From positions 1 to 64,000 of the forward strand of contig NZ_FWFQ01000007.1 in the NCBI RefSeq assembly GCF_900172235.1: DNA of 64,000 bases, in the 5' to 3' direction. The notes beneath the pieces were generated by a model. That model saw nothing but the letters and a program-made list of their open reading frames with translations, was not told the origin of the DNA and searched no databases. Made by a program: the position numbers and the translations under genes. Below are positions 16,111 through 25,747 of the stretch, one piece after another. The stretch is from Pseudoruegeria aquimaris (GTDB taxonomy: Bacteria; Pseudomonadota; Alphaproteobacteria; Rhodobacterales; Rhodobacteraceae). The first letter of the stretch is position 1, and every line of letters starts with the position of its first letter.

Positions 16111-16172
16111 GCCGGCGGTGCCCGCCGGCGCGGACTTTCATGCCTCCGGCGGGGATATTTTCCGGAACAAAG
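16111..16172. repeat. Diverged copy of the GC-rich hairpin repeat
   Basis: GCCGGCGG-TGC-CCGCCGGC (16111-16129) is a perfect 8-bp hairpin with a TGC loop, followed by GCCTCCGGCGGGGATATTTT. The same layout (TGC-loop hairpin, then CTCC...GGnATTTT) occurs at 32073-32132 and 39081-39143, although this copy is the most distant of the three. It lies between the convergent ribH2 and GST genes and could also help to terminate ribH2. Confidence 0.5.
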
Positions 16173-16175
16173 TGG

Positions 16176-16808
16176 TCAGGGAAAGAACGTCGGCGGATCG
16201 CCGGCCTGCCATTTCGGGTATTTTCCCATGATGGCGGCGAAGCGCTCCGAGGCGAGGAAGGTATCGAGCCAGGCTTGCAGATGAGGCCAGGGTTGGGCGT
16301 CGAACCAGGGGCGGTCGACCATGGCGAACTGACGGACGAAGGTGAGGGTTGCCATGTCGGCGAGCGTGGGCCTCTCGGCCAGAAGCCAACGGCTGGCGGC
16401 CAGTTTTTCATCCAGTTCCTGCAGGAAGAGAGCCGCTTTTCGCCGTTCGGCCTCAGGGTCTGCCCCGGGGATCCGGCTGGCATATTTGTAGCGGTCCAGC
16501 GCCTGTTTGAACGGCCCTTCGATCAGGGAGATAAGGGCGAGCGCCTCCTGTTCGCGGTAGAGCCAGCCCTCGGGATCGTTCCGGTGCAGTGCCCAGAGCA
16601 TGATGTCGAGGCTTTCCTCGATCACCGCATCCTCCGTGACAAGCACGGGAACGGTGCCCTTCGGCGAAGTTTCGAGGAGCTCCGGCGCCTTTTCCCGCAG
16701 GACGATCTCGCGGAGTTCGACCTGGATTTGCGCGCTTTGCAGCGCGAGACGGGCGCGCATGGCGTAGGGGCAGCGGCGGAAGGAATAGAGGATCGGCACC
16801 CGCGCCAT
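16176..16808 (-). CDS. Glutathione S-transferase family protein
   Basis: A 210-residue GST-like protein with an N-terminal CPYAMRARLALQ (Cys14), the cysteine-type active site of omega/beta-like classes, then SPKGTVPVLVTEDAVIEESLDIMLW with the cis-proline and glutathione-binding ES pair, and an all-helical C-terminal domain ending PKWQAGDPPTFFP. A cysteine active site favours thiol transferase or dehydroascorbate-type chemistry rather than conjugation. It follows mtaB by one base on the same strand and is probably co-transcribed with it and dapF. Confidence 0.87.
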   Translation of the reverse strand: MARVPILYSFRRCPYAMRARLALQSAQIQVELREIVLREKAPELLETSPKGTVPVLVTEDAVIEESLDIMLWALHRNDPEGWLYREQEALALISLIEGPFKQALDRYKYASRIPGADPEAERRKAALFLQELDEKLAASRWLLAERPTLADMATLTFVRQFAMVDRPWFDAQPWPHLQAWLDTFLASERFAAIMGKYPKWQAGDPPTFFP

Positions 16809-16809
16809 G

Positions 16810-18078
16810 TCAGGCGGCGGTCAGCTGGTGGCCCGAAAGCCCGGTGATCCGTGCTTCAACGATCGTGCCTTCGCCCTGGTCGCTCTCGAAGGTGACCTCC
16901 GTGAACTGCTCCGTCCGGCCCATCCGGGCGTTTTCCATCAGGATGCGGTGGGTGCGCCCGACCTGGGCTTCGAGGTGTTTGCGCACCTGCGCTTCGCCGG
17001 CGGCGCGCAACCGCGCGGCGCGATCCCGGATGATCTTGCCGTTCACCTGCTGCGGGATTCGCGCGGCCGGCGTGCCTTCGCGCCGGGAGTAGGGGAAGAC
17101 GTGCAGCCAGGTCAGATCGCATTCCTCAACCAGCTTCAGCGAGTTGGCGAAGTGATCTTCGGTTTCGGTGGGAAAGCCGGCGATGATGTCGGCGCCGAAA
17201 GTGATGTCGGGGCGCAGGGCGCGGGCTTCTTCGGTGAAGCGGATGGCATCGTCGCGCAGGTGGCGGCGCTTCATGCGCTTCAGGATCAGATCGTCGCCGT
17301 GTTGCAGGCTGAGGTGCAGGTGCGGCATCAGGCGCGGCTCGGTGGCGATGGCCTGCATGAGGTTTTCGTCCACCTCGATCGAATCGATGGAGGAAATGCG
17401 CAGGCGCGGCAGATCCGGCACGAGTTTCAGGATGCGCATCACCAGATCGCCCAGCTTGGGTTGCGCGGGCAGATCCGCGCCCCAGCTGGTGAGATCGACT
17501 CCCGTCAGCACCACCTCGTTGAAGCCCTTCTGCACCAGCCGCTTGATCTGATCCACGACGACGCCCGCCGGGACGGAGCGCGAATTGCCCCGGCCGTAGG
17601 GGATGATGCAGAAGGTGCAGCGGTGATCGCAGCCGTTCTGCACCTGCACGTAGGCGCGCGAACGGGTGCCGAAGCCGTCGATCAGGTGGCCGGCGGTTTC
17701 GGTGACGCTCATGATGTCGTCCACCTGGACCTTTTCCGTCTCACCGACGAAATCCGGCCCCTTGAGGCTTTCCCAGGTGGCGGCCTGCATCTTCTCGGTG
17801 TTGCCGACCACGAGATCGACCTCGGCCATGCTGGCGAAGGTCTCGGGCTCCGTCTGGGCGGCGCAGCCGGTGACCACGAGCTTGGCGGTCGGATTTTCCC
17901 GACGCAGTCGCCGGATTTCCTGACGGGCCTTGCGCACGGCCTCCGCCGTGACGGCGCAGGTGTTGACGACCACGGCGTTTTCCACCCCCGCCTCTTTCGA
18001 GAGGGCTTTCATCGCCTCGGTTTCATAGGCGTTCAGGCGACAGCCGAGCGTCGCGAAGACGGGCGGTTTGGCGGCCAT
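16810..18078 (-). CDS. mtaB: tRNA (t6A37) C2-methylthiotransferase MtaB
   Basis: A 422-residue radical-SAM enzyme. The N-terminal UPF0004 domain carries three cluster cysteines (Cys13, Cys41, Cys72) and the radical-SAM domain carries C150-DHR-C154-TF-C157. The C-terminal third is TRAM-like. Of the methylthiotransferases (MiaB, RimO, MtaB), the start FATLGCRLNAYETEAM and the SVPAGVV...GFNEVVLTGVDLTSWGADL segment fit MtaB, which makes ms2t6A at position 37 of ANN-decoding tRNAs such as tRNA-Lys(UUU). That tRNA is encoded about 950 bases upstream of mtaB. Dense gene run with dapF (1-base gap) and the GST. Confidence 0.92.
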   Translation of the reverse strand: MAAKPPVFATLGCRLNAYETEAMKALSKEAGVENAVVVNTCAVTAEAVRKARQEIRRLRRENPTAKLVVTGCAAQTEPETFASMAEVDLVVGNTEKMQAATWESLKGPDFVGETEKVQVDDIMSVTETAGHLIDGFGTRSRAYVQVQNGCDHRCTFCIIPYGRGNSRSVPAGVVVDQIKRLVQKGFNEVVLTGVDLTSWGADLPAQPKLGDLVMRILKLVPDLPRLRISSIDSIEVDENLMQAIATEPRLMPHLHLSLQHGDDLILKRMKRRHLRDDAIRFTEEARALRPDITFGADIIAGFPTETEDHFANSLKLVEECDLTWLHVFPYSRREGTPAARIPQQVNGKIIRDRAARLRAAGEAQVRKHLEAQVGRTHRILMENARMGRTEQFTEVTFESDQGEGTIVEARITGLSGHQLTAA

Positions 18079-18079
18079 G

Positions 18080-18916
18080 TCACAGGGCCTCCAGGAAGGC
18101 GCGCGAGAGCGTGGCGTCGAACACGTGGGCGGTGGGCCCCGTCATCCAGACGCCATCCTCGCGCCAGTCCAGCATGAGCCAGCCACCGTCCACCTCCATG
18201 CGGACGGTGCGGCCGGTGAGGCCCCTCCGGTGGGCGGCGACGGCAGTGGCGCAGGCGCCGGAGCCGCAGGCCAGCGTGATGCCGGTGCCACGTTCCCAGA
18301 CGCGCATCCGAATCTCGCCTTCGTTGCGCACTTCGGCGAACTCCACGTTTGTGGCCTCGGGGAAAAGCGGATCCTTCTCGAAGCGTGGGCCCAGGCCGGC
18401 GACATCGACGCTCTCCGCGCTGTCCACGAAGAAGACGCAATGGGGGTTGCCCATGCCCACCGCCACCGGATCGCCCGCGAGCGGCAGGTGGAGCGTATCC
18501 ACATCCCGGGCGAGCGGCACCTCGGCCCAGCCCAGCTGTGGGTGCCCCATGTTCACGGCCACGAGCCCGCCTTCGGCCCGTTCGGCGTGCAGCAGGCCGC
18601 GGGTTGTGCGGATCGTCAGGCTGTCCTGCCCGAGTTGATCCATCATGTATTGCGCCACGCAGCGGGTGGCATTGCCACAGGCTCCGGCGCGGCTGCCGTC
18701 GCTGTTCCAGAAATCCAGATCGATGTCGGCCGAGTCGCTGCTGCGGATCTCGGCGAGCTGGTCGAAGCCGACTCCGCGGTGGCGATCGCCCAGCCCGCGG
18801 GCCAGCGCTTCCGTCACCACGGCATCGCGGCCCCGTGAATCGAGGATCACGAAGTCATTTCCCAGCCCGTGCATCTTCATGAACGTCAGGGATTCGGAGG
18901 AGGAGCTATCGCGCAT
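18080..18916 (-). CDS. dapF: Diaminopimelate epimerase
   Basis: About 278 residues; it interconverts LL- and meso-diaminopimelate for lysine and peptidoglycan. Both catalytic cysteine blocks are present: [11 protein letters not shown] and [14 protein letters not shown]. The N-terminal [13 protein letters not shown] is diagnostic. Three candidate ATGs exist (18916, 18880 and the one two codons later); 18916 was chosen because homologues usually carry a few residues before the KMHGLG block, but none has a strong ribosome site. First gene of dapF-mtaB-GST. Its upstream region borders the tRNA-Lys gene on the opposite strand. Confidence 0.94.
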   Translation of the reverse strand: MRDSSSSESLTFMKMHGLGNDFVILDSRGRDAVVTEALARGLGDRHRGVGFDQLAEIRSSDSADIDLDFWNSDGSRAGACGNATRCVAQYMMDQLGQDSLTIRTTRGLLHAERAEGGLVAVNMGHPQLGWAEVPLARDVDTLHLPLAGDPVAVGMGNPHCVFFVDSAESVDVAGLGPRFEKDPLFPEATNVEFAEVRNEGEIRMRVWERGTGITLACGSGACATAVAAHRRGLTGRTVRMEVDGGWLMLDWREDGVWMTGPTAHVFDATLSRAFLEAL

Positions 18917-19023
18917 GCCCGCGATATAAGGCTCGCGGAAAAAATTTACCAGATAGCGAAAATAATCGCCCGAATCCGCTTGACCCTCCGAAGCCACATG
19001 CTTAGAAGCCGCCCTCACAGAGT

Positions 19024-19099
19024 GGGCCGTTAGCTCAGTTGGTAGAGCAACTGACTTTTAATCAGTGGGTCGCAGGTTCGAATCCTGCACGGCTCACCA
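19024..19099 (+). tRNA. tRNA-Lys (anticodon TTT)
   Basis: A 76-base cloverleaf including encoded CCA. The acceptor stem GGGCCGT pairs with ACGGCTC, the D-arm reads AGCTCAGTTGGTAGAGC, the anticodon loop CTTTTAA holds TTT, and the T-arm GCAGGTTCGAATCCTGC is canonical. It reads lysine AAA/AAG codons and is a substrate of the MtaB enzyme encoded nearby. Confidence 0.97.
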
Positions 19100-19130
19100 C
19101 TGAACCTCCCGAAAACTGAACCTCCCGAAA
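19099..19130 (+). repeat. 16-bp perfect tandem duplication abutting the tRNA-Lys 3' end
   Basis: ACTGAACCTCCCGAAA occurs twice head to tail (19099-19114 and 19115-19130), starting at the final A of the tRNA CCA end. No function is assigned. It may be a replication slip or a remnant of recombination at the tRNA end. Confidence 0.85.
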
Positions 19131-19282
19131 CATGATGCATCTGCCGGATACGCCGCGGCGTGTTTCGCTCGGATCGTGCCGGTTGCCTGTAGGCGCCGCA
19201 TCTGGCGCGCCGATTTCAGGTTGTGCCGGGCGCCGAGTTGGGTGAACACTTCGGCAAGATCACCTGCAGACGGGATTGCCGC

Positions 19283-19519
19283 ATGACCTGCCTTTTCATC
19301 CAGATCCAGTGCCGCCCGGGGACGACCTACCGGGTCGCCGAAGCCATCGCGCTGAAAGAGATCCATTCCGAGCTTTATTCCACCTCGGGCCAATACGATC
19401 TGCTGATGAAGCTCTACGTGCCGGAAGGCAAGGATGTGGGCAAATACATCAACGATCATCTGCTGGACATCGACGGGATCGAGCGGACCTACACGACGCA
19501 AACCTACAAGGCCTTTTGA
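19283..19519 (+). CDS. Stand-alone Lrp/AsnC ligand-binding (RAM) domain protein
   Basis: A 78-residue protein that is only the effector-binding alpha/beta domain of Lrp/AsnC regulators, without a helix-turn-helix. Characteristic segments are the N-terminal strand TCLFIQIQCRPGTTY, the core SELYSTSGQYDLLMKLYVPE and the C-terminal GIERTYTTQTYKAF. Such proteins assemble into rings and may bind amino acids or associate with full-length Lrp proteins; the target is unknown. The ATG at 19283 starts directly at the first strand. An AT-rich promoter region for the following ABC operon begins after its stop. Confidence 0.87.
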   Translation: MTCLFIQIQCRPGTTYRVAEAIALKEIHSELYSTSGQYDLLMKLYVPEGKDVGKYINDHLLDIDGIERTYTTQTYKAF

Positions 19520-19540
19520 GCAGCACGGCTTGATACTATT

Positions 19541-19604
19541 TTATTAGTAGAAAAGAAGTGAATATTTCCAAAGGTTTATCAGGCAAGCGCAGCTTCTACT
19601 AATA
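19541..19604 (+). promoter_or_regulatory. AT-rich promoter region with an 11-bp inverted repeat upstream of the ABC operon
   Basis: TATTAGTAGAA (19542-19552) and TTCTACTAATA (19594-19604) are exact inverted copies, centred 52 bases apart (five helical turns), the arrangement expected for a looping repressor or paired operators. Possible promoter hexamers TTATCA (19576-19581) and TAATAT (19600-19605) fall between and on the second arm. The tract is markedly AT-rich against its surroundings. The regulator is not encoded next to it. Confidence 0.5.
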
Positions 19605-19690
19605 TTTTAGTTTGACACAAGTCACTCCTCTGTGCGGAAGTGGGGCAGCCGGGTAGACACCGGCGCCACAACACATAGGGAGGAGACAGG

Positions 19691-21427
19691 ATGCGCAAGT
19701 ATCTGCTCTCCGCAGTCGCGGTTTCTGCCGTCGCTGCGGGGTCGTCTGCGGCTTTTGCCGATGCAGAGGCGGCCAAGAAATGGATTGATCAGGAATTTCA
19801 GCCCTCGGTGCTCAGCAAGGAAGAGCAGATGGCGGAGATGCAGTGGTTCATCGACGCCGCCGCGCCGTTCGCCGGGATGGAGATCAACGTGCTGTCGGAG
19901 GGCATTCCGACCCACAGCTACGAATCCGAGGTGCTCACCAAGGCGTTCGAAGACATCACCGGCATCAAGGTGAACCACCAGATCCTCGGCGAGGGCGAGG
20001 TCGTGCAGGCGGTTCAGACCCAGATGCAGACGAAGCGCAACCTCTACGATGCCTACGTCAACGATTCCGATCTGATCGGCACGCACTCGCGGCTTCAGCT
20101 CGCCTACAACCTGACGGACTGGATGGCCGGCGAAGGCGCGGACGTGACGAACCCCGGCCTCGACCTGGATGACTTCATGGGCACCCAGTTCACCACCGGC
20201 CCGGACGGCGATCTCTACCAGCTGCCCGACCAGCAGTTCGCCAACCTTTACTGGTTCCGCAAGGATTGGTTCGACCGCGAGGATCTGAAGGCCGCCTTCA
20301 AGGAAAAATACGGCTACGAGCTGGGTGTTCCGGTGAACTGGTCGGCCTACGAGGACATCGCCGAGTTCTTCTCCAACGACGTGCAGGAGATCGACGGAAC
20401 CCGGATCTACGGCCACATGGACTACGGCAAGCGCGCGCCGGATCTCGGCTGGCGGATGACGGATGCCTGGCTCTCCATGGCCGGCGCCGGTTCCAAGGGT
20501 GAGCCCAACGGCGTGCCGATCGACGAATGGGGCATCCGCATGGAAGCCGGTTCCTGCAATCCGGCCGGTGCTTCCGTCACCCGTGGCGGTGCGGCGAACG
20601 GCCCGGCGGCCGTCTACGCGATCCGCAAGTGGGATGAGTGGCTGCGCAACTACGCCCCGCCGGGTGCTGCGTCCTACGACTTCTACCAGTCGCTCCCCGC
20701 TCTGGCGCAAGGCAACGTGGCCCAGCAGATCTTCTGGTACACCGCCTTCACCGCCGACATGGTGAAGCCGAAATCCGAAGGCAACAACACCGTGGACGAC
20801 GAGGGCAACCCGCTGTGGCGGATGGCGCCCAGCCCGCACGGCCCCTACTGGGAAGAAGGCCAGAAGGTCGGCTACCAGGACGTGGGTTCCTGGACGATCC
20901 TGAAATCCACCCCGGTGGATCGTGCAAAGGCGGCCTGGCTCTACGCCCAGTTCGTCGTGTCCAAGACGGTGGACGTGAAGAAATCCCACGTCGGCCTGAC
21001 CTTCATCCGCGACTCCTCGGTCAACCACGAGTCCTTCACCGAACGTGCACCGAAGCTCGGTGGCCTCATCGAGTTCTACCGTTCGCCTGATCGCGTGCGC
21101 TGGTCCCCCACGGGCATCAACGTGCCGGACTATCCGAAGCTGGCCCAGATCTGGTGGCAGCAGATCGGTGACGTGAACTCCGGCGCCTTCACTCCGCAGG
21201 AGGCCATGGATCGCCTCGCCGAGGAGATGGACATCACCATGGCCCGCATGCAGCAGGCCGACGAGCGCGCCAACGTCTACGGCGGCTGCGGCCCGCGCCT
21301 GAACGAGGAAAAAGACCCCTCCGAATGGATCGGCAAAGGCGGCGCCAAGGCGAAGCTGGAGAACGAGAAGCCCCAGGGCGAGACCATCAACTACGATGAA
21401 CTCGTCGCCCGCTGGGCCTCGCAATAA
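19691..21427 (+). CDS. ABC transporter substrate-binding protein, glycerol (GlpV) type
   Basis: The 578-residue product starts with a Sec signal peptide (MRKYLLSAVAVSAVAAGSSAAFA, cut near residue 24) and continues as a large cluster-D periplasmic binding protein. The composition and the segments INVLSEGIPTHSYESEVLTKAFEDITG and QLPDQQFANLYWFRKDWFD fit the extended extracytoplasmic protein of the GlpVSTPQU glycerol importers first characterised in rhizobia. Excellent ribosome site (GGGAGGAGACAGG). In many relatives the binding protein gene comes last in the operon; here it is first. Glycerol as ligand is inferred from family and gene set, and no glpK, glpD or glpR lies in the window. Confidence 0.85.
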   Translation: MRKYLLSAVAVSAVAAGSSAAFADAEAAKKWIDQEFQPSVLSKEEQMAEMQWFIDAAAPFAGMEINVLSEGIPTHSYESEVLTKAFEDITGIKVNHQILGEGEVVQAVQTQMQTKRNLYDAYVNDSDLIGTHSRLQLAYNLTDWMAGEGADVTNPGLDLDDFMGTQFTTGPDGDLYQLPDQQFANLYWFRKDWFDREDLKAAFKEKYGYELGVPVNWSAYEDIAEFFSNDVQEIDGTRIYGHMDYGKRAPDLGWRMTDAWLSMAGAGSKGEPNGVPIDEWGIRMEAGSCNPAGASVTRGGAANGPAAVYAIRKWDEWLRNYAPPGAASYDFYQSLPALAQGNVAQQIFWYTAFTADMVKPKSEGNNTVDDEGNPLWRMAPSPHGPYWEEGQKVGYQDVGSWTILKSTPVDRAKAAWLYAQFVVSKTVDVKKSHVGLTFIRDSSVNHESFTERAPKLGGLIEFYRSPDRVRWSPTGINVPDYPKLAQIWWQQIGDVNSGAFTPQEAMDRLAEEMDITMARMQQADERANVYGGCGPRLNEEKDPSEWIGKGGAKAKLENEKPQGETINYDELVARWASQ

Positions 21428-21551
21428 CCTCCCCGTCTGGCCCGCACCAGCGTGCGGGCCGGCACACCGGCCGGGGCCCTGCATGGCCCCGGCCAATTCT
21501 CACAGAGTGCGCAGGCCCAGGCGCCACTTCCGCGGACGGACACGAGCCGAA

Positions 21552-22616
21552 ATGACTGTTGAACTGAAGAACGTAACCAAGAGCGTCGGGGGGGTTGAGC
21601 ACATCAAACCCGTCTCCCTGCGGCTCGAAACCGGGCACTTCAACGTGCTCCTCGGGGAAACCGGGGCCGGGAAGACCTCGCTCATCAAGCTGATGGCCGG
21701 TCTGGACAAGGCCGCGAGCGGGCAGATCCTGATCAACGGGCAGGATGTCACCCGGCTGAATCCGCAGAAGCGCAACATCAGCCTCGTGCACCAGTTCTTC
21801 GTGAACTACCCGCACATGACCGTCTACGACAACATCGCCTCCCCGCTGAAGGTGGCCGGCATGGCCAAGTCCGAGATCCGCGACCGCGTGGAGGAGGCGG
21901 CGAAGATCCTGCAGCTCGAGCCGATGCTCGCCCGCCGCCCGCAGGAGCTTTCGGGCGGGCAACAGCAGCGCTGTGCCCTCGCCCGCGCCATCGCCAAGGA
22001 GAGCTCGGCGGTGTTCCTCGACGAGCCGCTGGCCAACCTCGACTACAAGCTGCGCGAGGAACTGCGCGATCAGCTGCCGGAGCTTTTCGCCGGGCGCGGG
22101 GCCGTCGTCGTCTATGCCACGTCAGAGCCGGAAGAGGCTCTACTGCTGGGTGGCCATACCGCCCTGATGCATGACGGCACCGTCACCCAGTTCGGCCCCA
22201 CGGCCGAGATCTACCGCAACCCGAAGAACCTGGCTTCCGCGCGGGTGTTTTCCAATCCGCCGATCAACGCCGCACCGATCACCAAGCAGGGCACGCAGGC
22301 GAGGCTGAACGCCAACGTGAAATGGGAGCTGACGGGCAAGGCCGCCGATCTCGCGGATGGGGAATATACCGTCGCCGTGCGCCCGCACTACGTCTCGCCC
22401 ATCCGGCACTCCGCCGCCCATGTGCCCCTCACGGGCACGGTGCAGGTGACGGAGCTCAGCGGCTCGGAGAGCAGCGCGCATTTCACCCTGGGTGCCGAAA
22501 GCTGGGTTTCGCTTGCGCCCGGCGTGCACCCCTACCGCGTGGGGGAAGACCATGAGTTCTTCATGGACCCGTCCAAATGCTTCTACTTCGCGCCCGACGG
22601 CGCGCTCGTGGCCTGA
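21552..22616 (+). CDS. ABC transporter ATP-binding protein 1 (GlpS-like)
   Basis: A 354-residue ATPase of the sugar (MalK) type with a C-terminal TOBE-like regulatory domain. Walker A is G35-ETGAGKTS, the Q-loop is Gln81, the signature LSGGQQQR lies at 133-140 and Walker B AVFLDEP at 153-159. The H-loop position, normally histidine in THDxxEA, reads ATSEPEEA (Ser191). It should dimerise with the second ATPase, whose signature is abnormal while its H-loop is intact. The ATG at 21552 follows the binding-protein gene after 124 bases and precedes a conserved MTVELKNVTK start. Confidence 0.9.
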   Translation: MTVELKNVTKSVGGVEHIKPVSLRLETGHFNVLLGETGAGKTSLIKLMAGLDKAASGQILINGQDVTRLNPQKRNISLVHQFFVNYPHMTVYDNIASPLKVAGMAKSEIRDRVEEAAKILQLEPMLARRPQELSGGQQQRCALARAIAKESSAVFLDEPLANLDYKLREELRDQLPELFAGRGAVVVYATSEPEEALLLGGHTALMHDGTVTQFGPTAEIYRNPKNLASARVFSNPPINAAPITKQGTQARLNANVKWELTGKAADLADGEYTVAVRPHYVSPIRHSAAHVPLTGTVQVTELSGSESSAHFTLGAESWVSLAPGVHPYRVGEDHEFFMDPSKCFYFAPDGALVA

Positions 22617-22630
22617 AGAAAGGCTCTGAC

Positions 22631-23715
<1,085 letters not shown>

Positions 23716-23716
<1 letters not shown>

Positions 23717-24579
23717 TGAAAACCGAAAACCAGAAAGCATGGTTCTTCGTGCTGCCCGTCCTTCTGCTGGTGGCCTTCAATGCGCTGATCCCGATGATGA
23801 CGGTCGTCAACTACTCGGTGCAGGAAACCTTCGGCGACAACGTCTTCTTCTGGGAGGGCCTCGGCTGGTTCGAACAGATCCTGCGCTCGGACCGCTTCCA
23901 CGCCGCGCTCGGCCGGCAGTTCCTGTTCACCGGCATGATCCTGATCATCGAGATCCCTCTGGGCGTCATCATCGCGCTTTCGATGCCCCGAAAGGGCTTC
24001 TGGGTGCCCATCTGCCTCGTGACGATGGCGCTGCCGATGCTGATCCCGTGGAACGTGGTGGGCGCGATGTGGAACATCTTCACCCTGCCCGACATCGGCC
24101 TCTTGGGCTACTTCATGAACCACACGCTCGGCATCGACTACAACATGACGCAGGATCCGCTGGCGGCCTGGATCACCATCATCGTGATGGATGTCTGGCA
24201 CTGGACCTCGCTGGTGGTTCTGCTGAGTTACGCTGGATTGGTCTCTATTCCGGACGCCTATTACCAGGCGGCCAAGATCGACGGCGCCTCCAACTGGTCG
24301 GTGTTCCGCTACATCCAGCTGCCGAAGATGAAGCAGGTGCTCACCATCGCGATCCTGCTGCGCTTCATGGACAGCTTCAACATCTACACCGAGCCCTTCG
24401 TGCTGACGGGCGGTGGCCCCGGCAACTCCACCACGCTCCTGTCGATCGATCTCGTGAAGATTGCGCTTGGGCAGTTCGATCTCGGGCCGGCGGCCGCCAT
24501 GTCGCTCATCTACTTCGCCATCACGCTTCTGGTCAGCTGGCTGTTCTACACGCTGATGACCCAGAACGATCAGAAATAA
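23716..24579 (+). CDS. ABC transporter permease 1 (GlpP-like)
   Basis: A 287-residue inner-membrane permease with six predicted helices. The coupling EAA-type loop is visible at YYQAAKIDGASNWSVFRYIQLP, the contact for the ATPases. The segment GGGPGNSTTLLSIDLVKIAL before the last helix is standard for MalF-like permeases. Its start overlaps the stop of the second ATPase gene, indicating translational coupling. It pairs with the second permease to form the channel for the putative glycerol substrate. Confidence 0.92.
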
Positions 24580-24589
24580 GGGCAGGACC

Positions 24590-25387
24590 ATGAAGAAACG
24601 TTCCCTGATCCCGATCCTCTACATCCTCTTTCTCATGCTGCCGATCTACTGGCTGGTGGCGATGAGCTTCAAGACGACGAACGAGATCCTTTCGGGCTTT
24701 TCCCTCTTCCCGCAGACTTTCACGCTGCAGAACTACCAGACGATCTTCACCGATCCGACGTGGTACTGGGGCTACATCAACTCGATCATCTACGTGTCGC
24801 TGAACACGGTGATCTCCGTCTGCGTGGCGCTGCCGGCGGCCTATGCCTTCAGCCGGTTCAGCTTCCTGGGCGACAAGCACCTCTTCTTCTGGCTGCTCAC
24901 CAACCGCATGGCCCCCGCGGCCGTCTTCGCGTTGCCCTTCTTCCAGCTTTATTCCGCCGTGGGCCTGTTTGACACCCACCTTGCGGTGGCGCTGGCGCAC
25001 TGCCTGTTCAACATCCCGCTGGCGGTGTGGATCCTTGAGGGCTTCATGTCGGGCGTGCCGAAGGAGCTGGACGAAACCGCCTACGTGGACGGCTACTCCT
25101 TCCCGCGCTTCTTTGTCTCGATCTTCCTGCCCACGATCAAGGCCGGGGTCGGGGTGGCCGCCTTCTTCTGCTTCATGTTCAGCTGGGTGGAGCTGCTGCT
25201 CGCCAAGACGCTGACCGCCGTGGAGGCCAAGCCCATCGCCGCGACCATGACGAAGACCGCGTCGTCAGCGGGCTATGAGCTGGGGCTGTTGGCCGCCGCC
25301 GGGACTCTCACCATCATCCCCGGCGCCATCGTGATCTATTTTGTCCGCAACTACATTGCCAAGGGCTTCGCCCTGGGGAGGGTGTAA
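24590..25387 (+). CDS. ABC transporter permease 2 (GlpQ-like)
   Basis: A 265-residue MalG-like permease with six helices and the EAA-type loop at ELDETAYVDGYSFPRFFVSIFLP. It begins 10 bases after permease 1 and its stop overlaps the next start by one base (TAATG). Together with permease 1 it forms the transmembrane dimer of the importer. The C-terminus YIAKGFALGRV is typical of this family. Confidence 0.92.
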   Translation: MKKRSLIPILYILFLMLPIYWLVAMSFKTTNEILSGFSLFPQTFTLQNYQTIFTDPTWYWGYINSIIYVSLNTVISVCVALPAAYAFSRFSFLGDKHLFFWLLTNRMAPAAVFALPFFQLYSAVGLFDTHLAVALAHCLFNIPLAVWILEGFMSGVPKELDETAYVDGYSFPRFFVSIFLPTIKAGVGVAAFFCFMFSWVELLLAKTLTAVEAKPIAATMTKTASSAGYELGLLAAAGTLTIIPGAIVIYFVRNYIAKGFALGRV

Positions 25388-25665
25388 TGCTCAGCTGGAT
25401 GGCCTGGACCTGGCCCACTGCGCTTGTCTTCATCGGGATCTTCACCGCCATGGGCATTCTGACCGTGATCGAGATCCGCCACCCCGGCGGGAACGAGCGC
25501 AAGGGCGCGCTGGGCCTGACCACCACGCGGGGGGATCGCCTGTTCATCACCCTCCTGGGGACGGTCTACATCTTCCTCGCCTGGCTCGGGCTCGTCGGCA
25601 TGCCGCTCTGGGCGCCGCTGGGCTTGAGCATCGCCTGGGGGATCTTCTGTTTCTGGAAGGTATGA
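25387..25665 (+). CDS. DUF2160 small membrane protein (GlpU-like)
   Basis: The 92-residue protein has two hydrophobic helices (TALVFIGIFTAMGILTVIEI near the N-terminus and LGTVYIFLAWLGLVG in the second half, plus a third short hydrophobic end), joined by a basic loop with RHPGGNERKGALGLTTTRGDR. It is the DUF2160 family found almost only inside glycerol-type ABC operons. Its role is unknown; an accessory or assembly subunit is the obvious guess. Coupled to permease 2 by TAATG. Last gene of the operon. Confidence 0.88.
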   Translation: MLSWMAWTWPTALVFIGIFTAMGILTVIEIRHPGGNERKGALGLTTTRGDRLFITLLGTVYIFLAWLGLVGMPLWAPLGLSIAWGIFCFWKV

Positions 25666-25747
25666 GGGATTTCGCTTGGAAAAACGTAAGTTTTAGTATT
25701 TGATCGAGGGAGGGAGGAGTGCACCGGAAGTTTCGGGGCCACAGGAC

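Noticed and set aside
19024-19130. Attachment site of an integrated element at tRNA-Lys
   Set aside because: There is no integrase gene nearby, and the duplicated 16-mer lies outside the tRNA rather than repeating its 3' end, so an att site is not supported.
19094-19501. Minus-strand open frame overlapping the AsnC-domain gene
   Set aside because: It reads through the complement of the AsnC-domain gene and the tRNA-proximal repeat; the plus-strand product has a clear fold.
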